A DNA stretch of 64,000 bases from Ruania alkalisoli (lineage in GTDB: Bacteria > Actinomycetota > Actinomycetes > Actinomycetales > Beutenbergiaceae). Location: the NCBI RefSeq assembly GCF_014960965.1, contig NZ_CP063169.1, positions 3,381,581-3,445,580 of the forward strand. The letters are read 5' to 3'. Shown in pieces: positions 44,438 to 55,951 of the stretch (the first letter of the stretch is position 1; each line of letters starts with the position of its first letter). The translations under genes and the position numbers were made by a program. The notes beneath the pieces are model-generated. The model was not told where the DNA came from. It searched no databases and saw only the letters and a list, made by a program, of their open reading frames with translations.

Positions 44438-45022
44438 TCAGTCCTCCTTGAACGGGAAGCCGAGGCGCCGCAGCAGCGAACGGCCCTCGTCGTCGGTGGT
44501 CGCCGTGGTCACGACCGTGATGTCCATACCGCGCACGCGGTCGATCTTGTCCTGGTCGATCTCGTGGAACATCGACTGCTCCGTCAGACCGAACGTGTAG
44601 TTGCCGTTGCCGTCGAAGTGCTTCGAGGACAGACCACGGAAGTCGCGGATCCGGGGCAGTGCCAGGGTCAACAGCCGATCCAAGAACTCCCACATCCGGT
44701 CACCACGCAGTGTGACGTGCGTGCCGATCGGCTGCCCTTCGCGCAACTTGAACTGCGCGATCGACTTGCGGGCCTTAGTGACGCTCGGCTTCTGGCCGGT
44801 GATCAAGGTGAGATCCCGCACGGCGCCCTCGATCAGCTTCGAGTCCCGCGCCGCGTCTCCCACACCCATGTTGACAACGATCTTCGTCAGACCGGCCACC
44901 TGGTGCACGTTCGCGTGGTCGAACTCCTCGCGCAACGCCGGGAGGATCTCCTCGCGGTACTTGGACTTCAGCCTGGGCAGCTGCGCAGTCACGTTGTCAG
45001 AGCTTGCGGTCACGGTGCTCAT
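44438..45022 (-). CDS. rplE: 50S ribosomal protein L5
   Basis: The 194-residue protein contains [36 protein letters not shown] and [14 protein letters not shown], all diagnostic. L5 binds 5S rRNA and contacts P-site tRNA. The ATG at 45022 overlaps the rplX stop by four bases. Confidence 0.97.
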   Translation of the reverse strand: MSTVTASSDNVTAQLPRLKSKYREEILPALREEFDHANVHQVAGLTKIVVNMGVGDAARDSKLIEGAVRDLTLITGQKPSVTKARKSIAQFKLREGQPIGTHVTLRGDRMWEFLDRLLTLALPRIRDFRGLSSKHFDGNGNYTFGLTEQSMFHEIDQDKIDRVRGMDITVVTTATTDDEGRSLLRRLGFPFKED

Positions 45023-45363
45023 GAGATGTCCTTACCGGAGCGCTTGGCCACCCGGACCCGCTGGGTACGCGTCCGACCGTCACGCTCGACGTCCTCGGTG
45101 CGGTAGCCGACACGGCTGCCCTTCTTGGTCTCCGGGTCGACCACCATCACGTTGCTGATGTGGATCGGCGCCTCGATCGTCTCGATGCCGCCAGTCTTCG
45201 ATCCGCGCTGGCTCTGCGAGACCTTGGTGTGACGCTGCACCCGCTGAACGCCCTCGACGACCACGCGGTCGTTCTCCGGCTGCACCTCGAGCACACGGCC
45301 CTGCTGTCCCTTGTCGCGGCCAGCGATGACGACCACCAGGTCGCCCTTCTTGATCTTTGCCAT
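45019..45363 (-). CDS. rplX: 50S ribosomal protein L24
   Basis: The 114-residue protein has the KOW motif near the start ([20 protein letters not shown]) and [20 protein letters not shown]24 starts 50S assembly. It follows rplN by three bases. Confidence 0.97.
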   Translation of the reverse strand: MAKIKKGDLVVVIAGRDKGQQGRVLEVQPENDRVVVEGVQRVQRHTKVSQSQRGSKTGGIETIEAPIHISNVMVVDPETKKGSRVGYRTEDVERDGRTRTQRVRVAKRSGKDIS

Positions 45364-45366
45364 GGT

Positions 45367-45735
45367 CTACAGCACCTCCGGGGCCAGCGAGACGATGCGC
45401 ATGAACCGCTTGTCACGCAGCTCGCGCCCAACCGGGCCGAAGATGCGCGTACCACGCGGCTCGCCGTCGTTCTTCAGAATCACCGCGGCGTTCTCGTCGA
45501 AGCGGATGTACGAACCGTCCGGACGACGGCGCTGCTTGCGCGTGCGCACGACGACCGCCTTGACGACGTCACCCTTCTTCACGTTGCCGCCGGGGATCGC
45601 GTCCTTGACGGTGGCGACGATGGTGTCGCCGATGCCGGCGTAGCGACGTCCAGAGCCGCCGAGCACACGGATGCACAGAATCTCCTTGGCACCCGTGTTG
45701 TCGGCGACCTTGAGTCGCGACTCCTGCTGGATCAT
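45367..45735 (-). CDS. rplN: 50S ribosomal protein L14
   Basis: The standard 122-residue protein contains [40 protein letters not shown] and the end [12 protein letters not shown]14 forms an intersubunit bridge and is the docking site of the silencing factor RsfS. A 103-base gap separates it from rpsQ, with only a weak seven-base hairpin. Confidence 0.98.
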   Translation of the reverse strand: MIQQESRLKVADNTGAKEILCIRVLGGSGRRYAGIGDTIVATVKDAIPGGNVKKGDVVKAVVVRTRKQRRRPDGSYIRFDENAAVILKNDGEPRGTRIFGPVGRELRDKRFMRIVSLAPEVL

Positions 45736-45838
45736 TCGATCTACTCCTGTCGTCGTGCCGGTTCTCGCCGATAGCGAGCCTGGCCGAACGGATGATGGTC
45801 GTCATCCGGACCCGTCACTCGGACGGTTCCGGTGGTGG

Positions 45839-46120
45839 TCACTTGGCCTTTTCGAGGATCTCCACGACCCGCCACCGCTTGGTGGCGGACAGCGGCCGGG
45901 TCTCCATGATCTCGACGAGATCTCCGATTCCGACGACGTTCTCCTCGTCGTGTGCCTTGACCTTGTTGGTGCGCTTGAGGACCTTGCCGTACAGCGCGTG
46001 CTTGACGCGGTCCTCGACCTCGACCACAACGGTCTTGTCCATCTTGTCGCTGACCACATAGCCCCGACGGGTCTTGCGGTAGTTGCGCTGCGGCGCCTCG
46101 GTGATGTTCTCGCTGCTCAT
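45839..46120 (-). CDS. rpsQ: 30S ribosomal protein S17
   Basis: The 93-residue OB-fold protein contains [19 protein letters not shown] and [21 protein letters not shown] chose ATG 46120, eight bases after GAGG; a GTG at 46138 overlapping the rpmC stop would add six residues and is also possible. Confidence 0.95.
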   Translation of the reverse strand: MSSENITEAPQRNYRKTRRGYVVSDKMDKTVVVEVEDRVKHALYGKVLKRTNKVKAHDEENVVGIGDLVEIMETRPLSATKRWRVVEILEKAK

Positions 46121-46134
46121 CGTCTTCGCCTCGT

Positions 46135-46377
46135 TCACTTCGCGTCCGCGGTCGGAGCGGTACGGATACCGAGCTCACGCTCCCGCAGGATCGTGTAGAT
46201 GCGGGCGATGTCGCGCCGCACGGTCTTCAGTCGTCCATGATCCTCCAGCTGGCCGGTGGCCGAGGAGAACCGCAGGTTGAACAACTCCTGCTTGGCCTTC
46301 TTCAGCTCCGCGGACAGCCGCTCGGTGTCCATGCCGTCCAGGTCGGCCGGCGTCAGATCCTTCGACCCGATAGCCAT
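46135..46377 (-). CDS. rpmC: 50S ribosomal protein L29
   Basis: The 80-residue helical hairpin protein has [20 protein letters not shown], then [20 protein letters not shown]29 lies at the peptide exit, near the trigger factor and SRP sites. Its first base is shared with the rplP stop. Confidence 0.97.
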   Translation of the reverse strand: MAIGSKDLTPADLDGMDTERLSAELKKAKQELFNLRFSSATGQLEDHGRLKTVRRDIARIYTILRERELGIRTAPTADAK

Positions 46378-46796
46378 CAGACGTCACCACCCTCGCGACG
46401 CACGAAACGCGTCTTCATCGGGAGCTTGTGCTGCGCGCGACGCAAGGCCTCGCGAGCGAGCTCTTCGTTAACTCCGGCCAGTTCGAACATGATCCGACCG
46501 GGCTTGACGTTGGCCACCCACCACTCGGGCGAGCCCTTACCGGAACCCATACGGGTCTCAGCCGGCTTCTTGGTCAGCGGACGGTCTGGGAAGATGTTGA
46601 TCCAGACCTTGCCGCCACGCTTGATGTGCCGGGTCATCGCGATACGAGCGGCCTCGATCTGCCGGTTGGTGACGTAGGCCGGCTCGAGAGCCTGGATCCC
46701 GTAGTCACCGAAGGCAATCGTCGTGCCGCCCTTGGCGACGCCGGAACGCTTGGGGTGGTGCTGCTTACGGTGCTTGGTGCGCCGGGGGATGAGCAT
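46377..46796 (-). CDS. rplP: 50S ribosomal protein L16
   Basis: The 139-residue length is normal. [39 protein letters not shown] and [19 protein letters not shown] are diagnostic. L16 shapes the A-site region of the large subunit. It starts three bases after rpsC. Confidence 0.98.
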   Translation of the reverse strand: MLIPRRTKHRKQHHPKRSGVAKGGTTIAFGDYGIQALEPAYVTNRQIEAARIAMTRHIKRGGKVWINIFPDRPLTKKPAETRMGSGKGSPEWWVANVKPGRIMFELAGVNEELAREALRRAQHKLPMKTRFVRREGGDV

Positions 46797-46799
46797 GGC

Positions 46800-47639
46800 T
46801 CAGGCCTCCGTCTCGGAACCGGCACCGCTGGGAGCAGGGCCGGAAGTGGTTGCGGGAGTGTCGGTCGCAGGAGCGGATGCACCCGGGGCCTGGGCAGCCT
46901 GGCCACCACGCGCATCGGGACGACGTCCGCGGCCGCCGCGCTCGCCGCGTCCACGTGCGTTGCGCGGAGCGGCGGAAGCCTGCTCACGCGCGAAGTCGCG
47001 CTCGGTCTGGTCGCCCTTGTAGATCCACACCTTCACGCCGATCCGGCCGAAGGTGGTACGCGCCTCGAAGAAGCCGTAGTCCACATACGCACGCAGAGTG
47101 TGCAGCGGAACACGACCCTCGCGGTAGAACTCGCTCCGGCTCATCTCAGCACCGCCCAGGCGGCCCGAGCACTGCACACGGATCCCCTTCGCACCCGCAC
47201 GCTGCGCGGACTGCATGCCCTTGCGCATCGCGCGACGGAAGGAGACGCGCGAGGCAAGCTGCTCGGCGATTCCCTGCGCGACCAGCTGAGCGTCGATCTC
47301 GGGGTTCTTCACCTCAAGGATGTTCAGCTGAACCTGCTTGCCGGTCAGCTTCTCCAGCTCACCACGCAGCCGGTCGGCCTCGGCTCCACGGCGGCCGATG
47401 ACGATGCCCGGCCGTGCGGTGTGCAGGTCGACGCGCACACGGTCGCGTGTGCGCTCGATCTCGACCTTCGCGATACCGGCGCGCTCAAGGCCGGTGGCCA
47501 TCAGCTTGCGGATCTGGACGTCCTCGCGGACGTAGTCGCGGTACCGCTGCCCCTTCTTGGTGGAGTCAGCGAACCAGCGGGAACGGTGATCGGTGGTGAT
47601 GCCGAGTCGGAACCCGGTGGGGTTGACCTTCTGGCCCAT
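46800..47639 (-). CDS. rpsC: 30S ribosomal protein S3 with low-complexity C-terminus
   Basis: Residues 1-~215 are normal S3, with a KH domain ([20 protein letters not shown]) and [17 protein letters not shown]. The last ~60 residues are Arg/Gly-rich and then Ala/Pro/Thr-rich, a tail common in actinobacteria. Total 279 residues. The ATG shares one base with the rplV stop. Confidence 0.97.
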   Translation of the reverse strand: MGQKVNPTGFRLGITTDHRSRWFADSTKKGQRYRDYVREDVQIRKLMATGLERAGIAKVEIERTRDRVRVDLHTARPGIVIGRRGAEADRLRGELEKLTGKQVQLNILEVKNPEIDAQLVAQGIAEQLASRVSFRRAMRKGMQSAQRAGAKGIRVQCSGRLGGAEMSRSEFYREGRVPLHTLRAYVDYGFFEARTTFGRIGVKVWIYKGDQTERDFAREQASAAPRNARGRGERGGRGRRPDARGGQAAQAPGASAPATDTPATTSGPAPSGAGSETEA

Positions 47640-48007
47640 CAGCGAGCCCCTCCCTTGGTCTGTCGTTCCGCCACGATCACAGTGATGTGGCTGGTGCGCT
47701 TGAGGATCCGGTTGGCCCGGCCCTGTGCGCGGGGCCGGAACCGCTTGAGCGTGGGACCTTCGTCCACGTACGCCTCGGCGATCACCAGATCGCCGCTGTT
47801 GAACGCGACGGAGTCCTGGTCCGCCTTCACACGGGCGTTGGCCACCGCGCTCTCGACTACCTTGCGAACGGTCTCTGCCGCCGCCTGCGGGGCATAGGTG
47901 AGCACCGCCACGGCCTCATCAGCCTGCTTGCCGCGGATGATGTCCACGACTCGCCTGGCCTTCTGGGGCGTGACGCGCACAAATCGCGCCTGCGCCTTGG
48001 CTTCCAT
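47639..48007 (-). CDS. rplV: 50S ribosomal protein L22
   Basis: The 122-residue protein contains [19 protein letters not shown] and [20 protein letters not shown]. Its hairpin lines the nascent-peptide tunnel, a site of macrolide-resistance mutations in other species. It follows rpsS after 46 bases. Confidence 0.97.
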   Translation of the reverse strand: MEAKAQARFVRVTPQKARRVVDIIRGKQADEAVAVLTYAPQAAAETVRKVVESAVANARVKADQDSVAFNSGDLVIAEAYVDEGPTLKRFRPRAQGRANRILKRTSHITVIVAERQTKGGAR

Positions 48008-48053
48008 CGATGTCCTGCCTTCTCAGACTCAGAGTTTCTCGGTGACCCGCGTA

Positions 48054-48335
48054 TCAGCGACGACGCGCTTTGCGGTCGTCCTTCTCGTGCCCGCGGAACG
48101 TACGGGTCGGGGCGAACTCCCCGAGCTTGTGGCCGACCATCGACTCGGTGACGAACACCGGGACGTGCTTGCGACCGTCATGCACCGCGAAGGTGTGGCC
48201 CAGGAAGTCCGGCGTGATGACGGACCGACGTGACCATGTCTTGATGACGTTCTTGGTGCCCTGCTCGTTCTGGCCATCCACCTTCTTCTGCAGGTGGCCG
48301 TCTACGAAGGGGCCCTTCTTCAGACTGCGAGGCAT
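48054..48335 (-). CDS. rpsS: 30S ribosomal protein S19
   Basis: The 93-residue protein contains [39 protein letters not shown] and [14 protein letters not shown], all standard. S19 sits in the 30S head and contacts the large subunit. It follows rplB by 18 bases. Confidence 0.98.
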   Translation of the reverse strand: MPRSLKKGPFVDGHLQKKVDGQNEQGTKNVIKTWSRRSVITPDFLGHTFAVHDGRKHVPVFVTESMVGHKLGEFAPTRTFRGHEKDDRKARRR

Positions 48336-48353
48336 CTCGTCGTCTTCTCCCTA

Positions 48354-49190
48354 TCAGCGCTTCTTGCCGGTGCGGCGGCGGCGCACGATCAGCTTGTCGC
48401 TCGGCTTGTTCGGACGGCGGGTACGACCCTCGGTCTGGCCCCACGGGCTCACCGGGTGACGGCCACCAGAGGTCTTACCCTCACCACCACCGTGCGGGTG
48501 GTCGACCGGGTTCATCGCGACACCGCGCACGTGAGGGCGCTTGCCCTTCCAGCGCATCCGGCCGGCCTTGCCCCAGTTGATGTTGGACTGTTCGGCGTTG
48601 CCGACCTCGCCGACCGACGCACGGCACCGAAGGTCCACGTTCCGGATCTCACCGGAAGGCATCCGCAGCTGGGCGTAGGGCCCATCCTTGGCAACCAGCT
48701 GCACGGAGGCGCCGGCCGAGCGTGCGATCTTCGCACCCCCACCGGGCTTGAGCTCGACAGCGTGGATCACCGTACCGACCGGGATGTTGCGCATCGGCAG
48801 ATTGTTGCCGGGCTTGATGTCAGCACCCGGGCCGTTCTCGATGCGGTCGCCCTGCTTGAGCTTCACCGGGGCCAGGATGTACCGCTTCTCGCCGTCGGCG
48901 TAGTGAAGCAGCGCGATGCGCGCAGTCCGGTTCGGGTCGTACTCGATGTGAGCGACCTTCGCAGGAACGCCGTCCTTGTCGTGGCGACGGAAGTCGATCA
49001 CCCGATAGGCGCGCTTGTGGCCACCACCGATGTGACGAGCAGTGATCCGGCCAGAACTGTTGCGGCCACCACTCTTCGAAAGCGGACGGACCAACGACTT
49101 CTCCGGCGTGGTGCGGGTGACCTCGACGAAGTCGGCGACGGACGAGCCACGGCGGCCCGGCGTCGTCGGCTTGTACTTACGGATTCCCAT
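48354..49190 (-). CDS. rplB: 50S ribosomal protein L2
   Basis: The 278-residue protein contains [17 protein letters not shown] and, near the C-terminus, [20 protein letters not shown], which includes the histidine implicated in peptidyl transfer. L2 is essential for subunit association. It starts 37 bases after rplW. Confidence 0.98.
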   Translation of the reverse strand: MGIRKYKPTTPGRRGSSVADFVEVTRTTPEKSLVRPLSKSGGRNSSGRITARHIGGGHKRAYRVIDFRRHDKDGVPAKVAHIEYDPNRTARIALLHYADGEKRYILAPVKLKQGDRIENGPGADIKPGNNLPMRNIPVGTVIHAVELKPGGGAKIARSAGASVQLVAKDGPYAQLRMPSGEIRNVDLRCRASVGEVGNAEQSNINWGKAGRMRWKGKRPHVRGVAMNPVDHPHGGGEGKTSGGRHPVSPWGQTEGRTRRPNKPSDKLIVRRRRTGKKR

Positions 49191-49227
49191 GAGTTTCGAT
49201 CCTCAATCTGTGCTACGCGGGGCCGGC

Positions 49228-49530
49228 TCAGCCGACCTGCCCGCCGAAGATGTCGATGGTGCCCTCGCGGAGGGTGACGATGGCGCGCTTGGTGTCCTTG
49301 CGCTTGCCGAGACCGAACCGGGTCCGACGCGTCTTGCCCTTGCGATTGATCGTGTTGACCGAGTCAACCTTGACGTCGAAGATCTGCTCGATCGCGATCT
49401 TGATCTCGGTCTTGTTCGAGCGCGGATCCACCACGAACGTGTACTTGCCCTCATCGAGCAGGTTGTAGCTCTTTTCAGAGACCACCGGCGCGATCACGAT
49501 GTCGCGCGGGTCCTTCGTGAGTGCGGTCAC
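49228..49530 (-). CDS. rplW: 50S ribosomal protein L23
   Basis: The 100-residue protein contains [20 protein letters not shown] and [21 protein letters not shown]23 is the main docking point for trigger factor and SRP at the tunnel exit. The start is GTG 49530, overlapping the rplD stop. Confidence 0.97.
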   Translation of the reverse strand: MTALTKDPRDIVIAPVVSEKSYNLLDEGKYTFVVDPRSNKTEIKIAIEQIFDVKVDSVNTINRKGKTRRTRFGLGKRKDTKRAIVTLREGTIDIFGGQVG

Positions 49531-50207
49531 TTCTGCTCCTCCTCGGACTCGCGAGCGCCGCCCGGCGTCAGGAACGCCTCGAGCGCTGCGGACGTGAACA
49601 CCACGTCGTCACTGACCAGCACGTCGTACGTGTTGAGCTGATCGGGGTGGATCAGGTGCGCCGTCGGCACGTTGCGCAGGCTCAGCCAGCTGAGCTCGTC
49701 CGCACGGTCGAGAACGACCAGGACGTGACGCGCAAGAGCCGCCTTGGCCAGCACCGAGGTTGCCGTCGCCGTCGAGGGAGTCTCGCCCGAGACGAACGAC
49801 TCAACCACGTGGACGCGGCCGGCGCGAGCACGGTCAGAAAGCGCTCCCCGCAGAGCAGCCGCCTTCATCTTCTTGGGCGTGCGCTGGCTGTAGTCACGCG
49901 GGACCGGCCCGTGCACGGTGCCACCACCGGCGAACTGCGGAGCCCGGATCGAGCCCTGACGAGCCCGGCCGGTGCCCTTCTGCTTGTATGGCTTCTTGCC
50001 ACCACCGCGAACCTCACCGCGAGTCTTCGCCTTGTGGGTGCCCTGACGGGCAGCAGCCAACTGAGCGACGACCACCTGGTGGATGAGCGGCACGTTCGTC
50101 TGCACACCGAAGATCTCGGCTGGCAGATCCACGGTGCCGGTCTTCTTACCGGCGGCGTCGAGCACGTCGACGGACGTGGTCTGCGCGTTGTCAACCACAG
50201 TACTCAT
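49527..50207 (-). CDS. rplD: 50S ribosomal protein L4
   Basis: The 226-residue protein has the tunnel loop in [20 protein letters not shown] and [19 protein letters not shown]. The start is ATG 50207; the longer frame upstream reads through the end of rplC. In E. coli L4 also represses the S10 operon. Confidence 0.97.
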   Translation of the reverse strand: MSTVVDNAQTTSVDVLDAAGKKTGTVDLPAEIFGVQTNVPLIHQVVVAQLAAARQGTHKAKTRGEVRGGGKKPYKQKGTGRARQGSIRAPQFAGGGTVHGPVPRDYSQRTPKKMKAAALRGALSDRARAGRVHVVESFVSGETPSTATATSVLAKAALARHVLVVLDRADELSWLSLRNVPTAHLIHPDQLNTYDVLVSDDVVFTSAALEAFLTPGGARESEEEQK

Positions 50208-50211
50208 GGGT

Positions 50212-50877
50212 TCAGGCCCCCTTCGCGGCGGTTCGAACCACGACCAGGCCGCCCTTGGGGCCCGGCACGGCACCGGAGACGAGCAGCAAGCCCTTCTCCG
50301 CGTCGACCGCGTGGATGGTCAGGTTCTGGGTGGTCTGTCGGTCGTGACCCATGCGGCCAGCCATACGCAGTCCCTTGAACACACGCGACGGCGTCGCTGC
50401 GCCACCGATCGAGCCGGGCTTGCGGTGGTTACGGTGCGCACCGTGAGAGGCGCTCACACCGGCAAAGCCGTGACGCTTCATGACGCCGGCGGTGCCCTTG
50501 CCCTTGGTGGTTCCGACAACGTCGACGCTGGCGCCGACCTCGAAGGTCTCCGCGGTCAGTTCCTGACCGAGCTGGTAGTCGCTGGCATCCGCGGTACGGA
50601 TCTCGGCCACGTGACGTCGCGGCGTCACACCGGCCTTGGCGAAGTGGCCCTTGAGCGGCTGAGTGACCTTGCGCGGGTCGATCTGGCCGAAGCCGAGCTG
50701 GACGGCCGAATAGCCGTCCGCCTCGACGGTGCGGATCTGGGTCACGACGTTGGTGCCCACCTGGACCACGGAGACCGGCACGAGCCGGCCTTCGTCGTCC
50801 CACACCTGGGTCATGCCGAGCTTGGTCCCAAGCACGGCCTTGACGACCCGCTCGGACTGCTGGGGAAGTGAAGTCAT
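50212..50877 (-). CDS. rplC: 50S ribosomal protein L3
   Basis: The 221-residue protein contains [32 protein letters not shown] and [14 protein letters not shown]3 is an early assembly protein whose loop reaches the peptidyl-transferase centre. It starts 11 bases after rpsJ. Confidence 0.98.
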   Translation of the reverse strand: MTSLPQQSERVVKAVLGTKLGMTQVWDDEGRLVPVSVVQVGTNVVTQIRTVEADGYSAVQLGFGQIDPRKVTQPLKGHFAKAGVTPRRHVAEIRTADASDYQLGQELTAETFEVGASVDVVGTTKGKGTAGVMKRHGFAGVSASHGAHRNHRKPGSIGGAATPSRVFKGLRMAGRMGHDRQTTQNLTIHAVDAEKGLLLVSGAVPGPKGGLVVVRTAAKGA

Positions 50878-50888
50878 GACGGGAGTCC

Positions 50889-51197
50889 TCAGAGCTTGAT
50901 CTCGATGTTGACGTCCGCCGGGAGATCGAGTCGCATCAGCGAGTCGACTGCCTTCGGCGTCGGGTCCACGATGTCGATCAGCCGCTTGTGCGTCCGCATC
51001 TCGAAATGCTCACGGCTGTCCTTGTACTTGTGCGGAGAACGGATGACGCAGAACACGTTCTTCTCGGTTGGCAGCGGCACCGGGCCCACGACCGTTGCAC
51101 CAGCGCGAGTCACCGTGTCGACGATCTTGCGCGCCGAGTTGTCGATGACCTCGTGGTCGTAGGACTTGAGCCGGATGCGGATCTTCTGTCCCGCCAT
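50889..51197 (-). CDS. rpsJ: 30S ribosomal protein S10
   Basis: The 102-residue protein contains [40 protein letters not shown] and [12 protein letters not shown]. It heads the S10/spc run. As NusE, S10 also joins NusB in antitermination. The start is ATG 51197; the much longer open frame upstream lies in the leader. Confidence 0.98.
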   Translation of the reverse strand: MAGQKIRIRLKSYDHEVIDNSARKIVDTVTRAGATVVGPVPLPTEKNVFCVIRSPHKYKDSREHFEMRTHKRLIDIVDPTPKAVDSLMRLDLPADVNIEIKL

Positions 51198-51545
51198 GGC
51201 GTCGTCTGACTCTCTCTCTTCGTACCGCAACTGACCGACCCCCGCGCTCGGGCGTGTCGCAAACTCCGACACATCCCTCCCGCGAGCACCCTCATCGGGC
51301 GCCGGTCGGAAGATGACTTGTGTGGTTCTCCGCCTGGCCGCGAGGGCCAGTCGGGAGCGAACCGAACAGGATGGTTGCTCATCCGTGCGAACCTGGGGCC
51401 GCAGATGGACCGACCGAAGTCGACACACATGCGCCCACACCTCTGCACGAGGCAACCTGACTAGTCTGCCACACCCGACGCTGATTACCCAAGTTGCGGG
51501 CTGGTGGCCTAAGCCACACCGCCCAGGACACAGTCGTCCGTAGCA
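51198..51545 (-). promoter_or_regulatory. S10 operon promoter and long leader
   Basis: A -35-like TTGGGT (51487-51492) and a -10 CAGACT (51463-51468), 18 bases apart on the minus strand, would give a leader of about 260 bases before rpsJ. No open frame in it is credible. Long S10 leaders are often regulatory, but no known binding structure was recognised here. Confidence 0.5.
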
Positions 51546-51548
51546 GAA

Positions 51549-51581
51549 GGAAGGCCCGCCGGCCGTGCCGACGGGCCTTCC
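51549..51581 (-). terminator. tuf terminator
   Basis: Arms GGAAGGCCCGCCGG (51549-51562) and 51568-51581 pair with one mismatch around a five-base loop, 30 bases beyond the tuf stop. It separates the str operon from the S10 promoter. Confidence 0.85.
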
Positions 51582-51610
51582 CCGGTGCCGGGATCACTCC
51601 CGGCAGATGA

Positions 51611-52801
51611 TCACTTGAGGATCTTCGTCACACGACCGGAGCCGACAGTCCGTCCACCCTCGCGGACAGCGAAGCCCAGACCCTCCTCCATGGCGATCGG
51701 CTGGATCAACTCAACCGTCATCTCGGTGTTGTCCCCCGGCATGACCATCTCAGTGCCCTCGGGCAGCTCGATGACGCCGGTGACGTCGGTGGTGCGGAAG
51801 TAGAACTGCGGACGGTAGTTCGAGTAGAACGGGTTGTGACGACCGCCCTCGTCCTTGGCCAGGATGTAGACCTGGGCCTCGAAGTTGGTGTGCGGGGTGA
51901 TCGAACCCGGCTTCACAACGACCTGACCGCGCTCGACGTCCTCGCGCTTGGTACCGCGCAGCAGCAGACCGACGTTCTCACCCGCGTCCGCGGTGTCGAG
52001 CAGCTTGCGGAACATCTCGATACCGGTCACGGTCGTCTTCTGCGACTCACGGATTCCGACGATCTCGACCTCGTCGTTGACCTTCAGCTGACCGCGCTCG
52101 ACACGACCGGTGACCACGGTACCGCGGCCAGTGATCGTGAAGACATCCTCGATCGGCATCAGGAACGGCTTCTCGATGTCACGCACCGGGTCCGGCACGC
52201 TCTCGTCGACGGCGTCCATCAGCTCCTCGATGGCCTTGACCCACTCCGGGTCGCCCTCGAGTGCCTTCAGCGCGGAGACGCGCACGACCGGCAGGTCATC
52301 GCCGGGGAACTCCTGGCTGGAGAGGAGCTCTCGCACCTCCATCTCGACGAGCTCGAGGATCTCCTCGTCGTCGACCATGTCGGACTTGTTCAGCGCCACC
52401 AGCAGGTACGGCACGCCGACCTGGCGGGCGAGCAGCACGTGCTCACGGGTCTGCGCCATCGGGCCGTCGGTGGCTGCGACCACGAGGATCGCGCCATCCA
52501 TCTGTGCAGCACCGGTGATCATGTTCTTGATGTAGTCAGCGTGTCCCGGAGCGTCGACGTGCGCGTAGTGGCGCTTCTCCGTCTGGTACTCCTGGTGGGA
52601 GACGTTGATCGTGATACCGCGCTGCTTCTCTTCCGGCGCGTTGTCGATCATGTCGAACGCCGCCGCCGTGTTGAGGTCCGGGTACTTGTCTGCCAGCACC
52701 TTCGAAATGGCCGCGGTCAGCGTCGTCTTTCCGTGGTCGACGTGACCGATCGTGCCGATGTTGACGTGCGGCTTGGTCCGCTCGAACTTGGCCTTCGCCA
52801 C
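51611..52801 (-). CDS. tuf: Elongation factor Tu
   Basis: The 396-residue GTPase delivers aminoacyl-tRNA. G1 is GHVDHGKTT (19-27), G3 DAPGHADY, G4 NKSD; domains 2 and 3 follow with the conserved end [13 protein letters not shown]. The start is GTG 52801, seven bases after AGGAGG. It follows fusA after 108 bases with no strong promoter seen. Confidence 0.98.
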   Translation of the reverse strand: MAKAKFERTKPHVNIGTIGHVDHGKTTLTAAISKVLADKYPDLNTAAAFDMIDNAPEEKQRGITINVSHQEYQTEKRHYAHVDAPGHADYIKNMITGAAQMDGAILVVAATDGPMAQTREHVLLARQVGVPYLLVALNKSDMVDDEEILELVEMEVRELLSSQEFPGDDLPVVRVSALKALEGDPEWVKAIEELMDAVDESVPDPVRDIEKPFLMPIEDVFTITGRGTVVTGRVERGQLKVNDEVEIVGIRESQKTTVTGIEMFRKLLDTADAGENVGLLLRGTKREDVERGQVVVKPGSITPHTNFEAQVYILAKDEGGRHNPFYSNYRPQFYFRTTDVTGVIELPEGTEMVMPGDNTEMTVELIQPIAMEEGLGFAVREGGRTVGSGRVTKILK

Positions 52802-52909
52802 TGGTGTTCCTCCTGGAACTCGGGTAGTTGTACGCAGCGTGGGGGTTCCCAGAGCTGGTGCGTCCTACGGGTCGGGTTGTGATGGGTGTTGCGGGTCGAC
52901 CTGTGGGAC

Positions 52910-55024
52910 TTACTCGCCCCGGGTCTTCTTGATGATCTCCTCGGAGACGTTCCGAGGAACTTCGGCGTAGTTGCTGAACTGCATCGAGTACACCGCACGA
53001 CCCTGGGTCCGGGACCGCAGGTCGCCGATGTATCCGAACATCTCGGACAACGGCACCAAGGCGCGAACCACCTTAACGCCACTGGCGTCCTCCATCGACT
53101 GAATATGTCCACGTCGGGAGTTCAGATCGCCGATCACGTCGCCCATGTACTCCTCGGGCGTACGCACCTCGACGTCCATCACCGGCTCGAGCAGCACCGG
53201 GTCGGCGCGCTTGACGCCTTCCTTGAATGCCATCGAACCAGCGATCTTGAATGCCATTTCCGAAGAGTCGACGTCGTGGTAGGCACCGTCAAGCAGGATG
53301 GCCTTGACGCCCACCACCGGGTAGCCGGCGAGAATACCGGTTCCCATCGCATCCTGCACGCCGTGATCGACGCTGGGGATGTATTCGCGCGGGATGCGTC
53401 CACCGGTGACCTTGTTCTCGAACTCGTACATCTCGCCTTCGGCGGAGTCGAGCGGCTCGAACGTGATCTGCACCTTGGCGAACTGACCGGACCCACCAGT
53501 CTGCTTCTTGTGGGTGTAGTCGAACTTCTCGACGCTGCGACGGATCGTCTCGCGGTAGGCGACCTGCGGCTTCCCGACGTTCGCCTCGACCTTGAACTCA
53601 CGCTTCATCCGGTCGACGAGGATGTCGAGGTGCAGCTCACCCATTCCGCCGATCTCGGTCTGGCCGGTCTCCTCGTTGAGGTTGACCGTGAAGGTCGGGT
53701 CCTCGGCGGAGAGCTTCTGGATCGCCGTGGAGAGCTTGTCCTGGTCGCCCTTGGTCTTCGGCTCGATCGCCACGAAGATCACCGGCTCCGGGAAGGACAT
53801 CGACTCCAGGATCACCGGCGCGTCCTGCGCTGTGAGCGTGTCGCCGGTGGTGGTGTCCTTGAGGCCGATGACCGCGTAGATGTGCCCGGCGTGGAGCTCC
53901 TCGACCGGGTTCTCCTTGTTGGCGTGCATCTGGAAGAGCTTCCCGATGCGTTCCTTCTTCCCCTTAGTGGAGTTCAGGACCTGCGTACCGGGGGTGCATG
54001 TGCCGGAGTACACGCGGATGAAGGTGAGCTGCCCGAAGAACGGGTGTGCGGCAACCTTGAACGCCAGTGCGGAGAACGGCTCGTCCTCCGCAGGCCGGCG
54101 CACGATCTCGGTCTCCTCGTCGTTCGGCGGGTGACCGATCATGTCCGGCACATCGAGCGGGGAGGGAAGGTAGGAGATAACGGCGTCCAGCATCGGCTGC
54201 ACGCCACGGTTCTTGAACGCCGAACCGCAGAAGACCGGGTATGCCTCAGAGTTGATCGTCATCTCGCGGATGCCCGCGACGAGCTCGGAGTTGGTGATCT
54301 CTTCACCCTCGAGGTACTTCTCCATGAGCGCCTCGGAGGACTCGGCCACCTGCTCGACCAGCTTGGTGCGGTACTCCTCGGCCTTCTCCTTGAGATCGTC
54401 CGGGATCTCCTGGGTCTCGTAGGCGGCGCCCATCGTCACGTCACCCTTGGCGTCACCGGGCCACACCAGTGCCTTCATCCAGATCAGGTCCACAACACCG
54501 ACGAAGTCGCTTTCGGAGCCGATCGGCAGCTGCATGACCAGCGGGGTCGCTCCGAGACGGCTCACGATGGTGTCGACCGTGTAGTAGAAGTCGGCGCCGA
54601 GCTTGTCCATCTTGTTGACGAAGCAGATGCGCGGGACGTTGTACTTGTCAGCCTGACGCCACACCGTTTCCGACTGCGGCTCCACACCCTCCTTGCCGTC
54701 GAAGACGGCGACGGCACCGTCGAGGACGCGCAGCGAGCGCTCCACCTCGACCGTGAAGTCCACGTGACCCGGGGTGTCGATGATGTTGATCTGGTTGTCG
54801 TTCCAGAAGCAAGTCACCGCGGCCGATGTAATCGTGATGCCGCGTTCCTTCTCCTGGTCCATCCAGTCGGTCGTCGACGCCCCGTCGTGGGTCTCACCGA
54901 TCTTGTAGTTGACCCCGGTGTAGAACAGGATCCGCTCGGTGGTGGTGGTCTTGCCGGCATCGATGTGCGCCATGATGCCGATGTTGCGGACCTTCTTCAG
55001 GTCGGTCAGCACGTCCTGTGCCAC
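52910..55024 (-). CDS. fusA: Elongation factor G
   Basis: The 704-residue GTPase drives translocation. G1 [10 protein letters not shown] is near residues 19-28; [18 protein letters not shown] is G3, and [10 protein letters not shown] is G4. Domain IV is present ([16 protein letters not shown]) and domain V follows ([17 protein letters not shown]). It starts 82 bases after the rpsG stop; a strong stem-loop fills part of that gap. Confidence 0.98.
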   Translation of the reverse strand: MAQDVLTDLKKVRNIGIMAHIDAGKTTTTERILFYTGVNYKIGETHDGASTTDWMDQEKERGITITSAAVTCFWNDNQINIIDTPGHVDFTVEVERSLRVLDGAVAVFDGKEGVEPQSETVWRQADKYNVPRICFVNKMDKLGADFYYTVDTIVSRLGATPLVMQLPIGSESDFVGVVDLIWMKALVWPGDAKGDVTMGAAYETQEIPDDLKEKAEEYRTKLVEQVAESSEALMEKYLEGEEITNSELVAGIREMTINSEAYPVFCGSAFKNRGVQPMLDAVISYLPSPLDVPDMIGHPPNDEETEIVRRPAEDEPFSALAFKVAAHPFFGQLTFIRVYSGTCTPGTQVLNSTKGKKERIGKLFQMHANKENPVEELHAGHIYAVIGLKDTTTGDTLTAQDAPVILESMSFPEPVIFVAIEPKTKGDQDKLSTAIQKLSAEDPTFTVNLNEETGQTEIGGMGELHLDILVDRMKREFKVEANVGKPQVAYRETIRRSVEKFDYTHKKQTGGSGQFAKVQITFEPLDSAEGEMYEFENKVTGGRIPREYIPSVDHGVQDAMGTGILAGYPVVGVKAILLDGAYHDVDSSEMAFKIAGSMAFKEGVKRADPVLLEPVMDVEVRTPEEYMGDVIGDLNSRRGHIQSMEDASGVKVVRALVPLSEMFGYIGDLRSRTQGRAVYSMQFSNYAEVPRNVSEEIIKKTRGE

Positions 55025-55066
55025 AGTTGCTCTCTTCTCGTCGGTGCGAGCGTGGTCAGTAGGTCA

Positions 55067-55106
55067 GTCTCAGGCGGCGTACGGCCCGTGCCGTACGCCG
55101 CGAGAC
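55067..55106 (-). promoter_or_regulatory. Stem-loop directly after the rpsG stop codon
   Basis: A perfect 12-base stem (55074-55085 with 55090-55101, loop of four) is extended by GTCTC/GAGAC across a two-base bulge. On the minus strand it begins at the base after the rpsG TGA. It could tune the fusA-tuf share of transcripts by partial termination, act as a processing site, or bind a ribosomal protein. Confidence 0.6.
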
Positions 55107-55577
55107 TCACCAGCGGTAGTGCGCGAATGCCTTGTTGGACTCGGCCATCTTGTGCGTGTCCTCACGGCGCTTCACAGCGGCGCCGAGACCGTTGGACGCG
55201 TCCAGGATCTCGTTCATGAGGCGCTCGGTCATCGTCTTCTCGCGGCGAGCGCGCGCGTAGTCGACGAGCCAGCGAAGCGCGAGAGTGGTCTGCCGGGAGG
55301 TGCGCACCTCGACCGGAACCTGGTAGGTAGCACCACCCACGCGACGGGAGCGCACCTCGAGGGTGGGACGGATGTTGTCGAGCGCGCGCTTGAGCACCAC
55401 GGTGGGCTCGGTCTGCGTCTTCTCGCGCACGCCCTCGAGCGCGCCGTAGACGATGCGTTCCGCAGTGGACTTCTTGCCGTCCAGCAGGACGCGGTTGACG
55501 AGCTGAGTCACGGTGGACGACCCGTAGACCGGGTCGACGACGAGCGGCCGCTTCGGGGCCGGGCCCTTACGAGGCAT
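55107..55577 (-). CDS. rpsG: 30S ribosomal protein S7
   Basis: The 156-residue protein contains [37 protein letters not shown] and [15 protein letters not shown]7 nucleates assembly of the 30S head. Its first base is the last base of the rpsL stop, so the two are coupled. Confidence 0.98.
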   Translation of the reverse strand: MPRKGPAPKRPLVVDPVYGSSTVTQLVNRVLLDGKKSTAERIVYGALEGVREKTQTEPTVVLKRALDNIRPTLEVRSRRVGGATYQVPVEVRTSRQTTLALRWLVDYARARREKTMTERLMNEILDASNGLGAAVKRREDTHKMAESNKAFAHYRW

Positions 55578-55951
55578 TACTTCTTCTCCTTCTTCGCGCC
55601 GTAGCGGCTCCGGGCCTGCTGGCGACCACGCACACCCTGGGTATCGAGGGCACCGCGGACGATCTTGTACCGAACGCCGGGCAGGTCCTTCACACGACCG
55701 CCGCGAACCAGCACGATGGAGTGCTCCTGCAGGTTGTGGCCCACGCCGGGGATGTAGGCGGTGACCTCGATCCCGCTGGAGAGCTTCACACGCGCCACCT
55801 TGCGCAGCGCCGAGTTCGGCTTCTTCGGGGTGGTGGTGTACACGCGGGTGCACACACCACGACGCTGCGGGCTTCCCTTGAGCGCCGGCGTGGCGTTCTT
55901 GCCAGCCTTTGCGCTGCGGCCCTTGCGGACCAGCTGCTGAATGGTGGGCAC
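55577..55951 (-). CDS. rpsL: 30S ribosomal protein S12
   Basis: The 124-residue protein contains the decoding-centre loops [11 protein letters not shown] (Lys43) and GGRVKDLPG (Lys88). Both lysines that change in classical streptomycin-resistant mutants are wild type. It is the first gene of the str operon, preceded by a strong promoter and a leader of about 270 bases. Confidence 0.98.
   Translation of the reverse strand: MPTIQQLVRKGRSAKAGKNATPALKGSPQRRGVCTRVYTTTPKKPNSALRKVARVKLSSGIEVTAYIPGVGHNLQEHSIVLVRGGRVKDLPGVRYKIVRGALDTQGVRGRQQARSRYGAKKEKK

Noticed and set aside
52886-55219. A 777-codon plus-strand open frame opposite fusA
   Set aside because: Antisense shadow of elongation factor G; composition is dominated by Val/Leu/Asp/His as expected from reversed codons.
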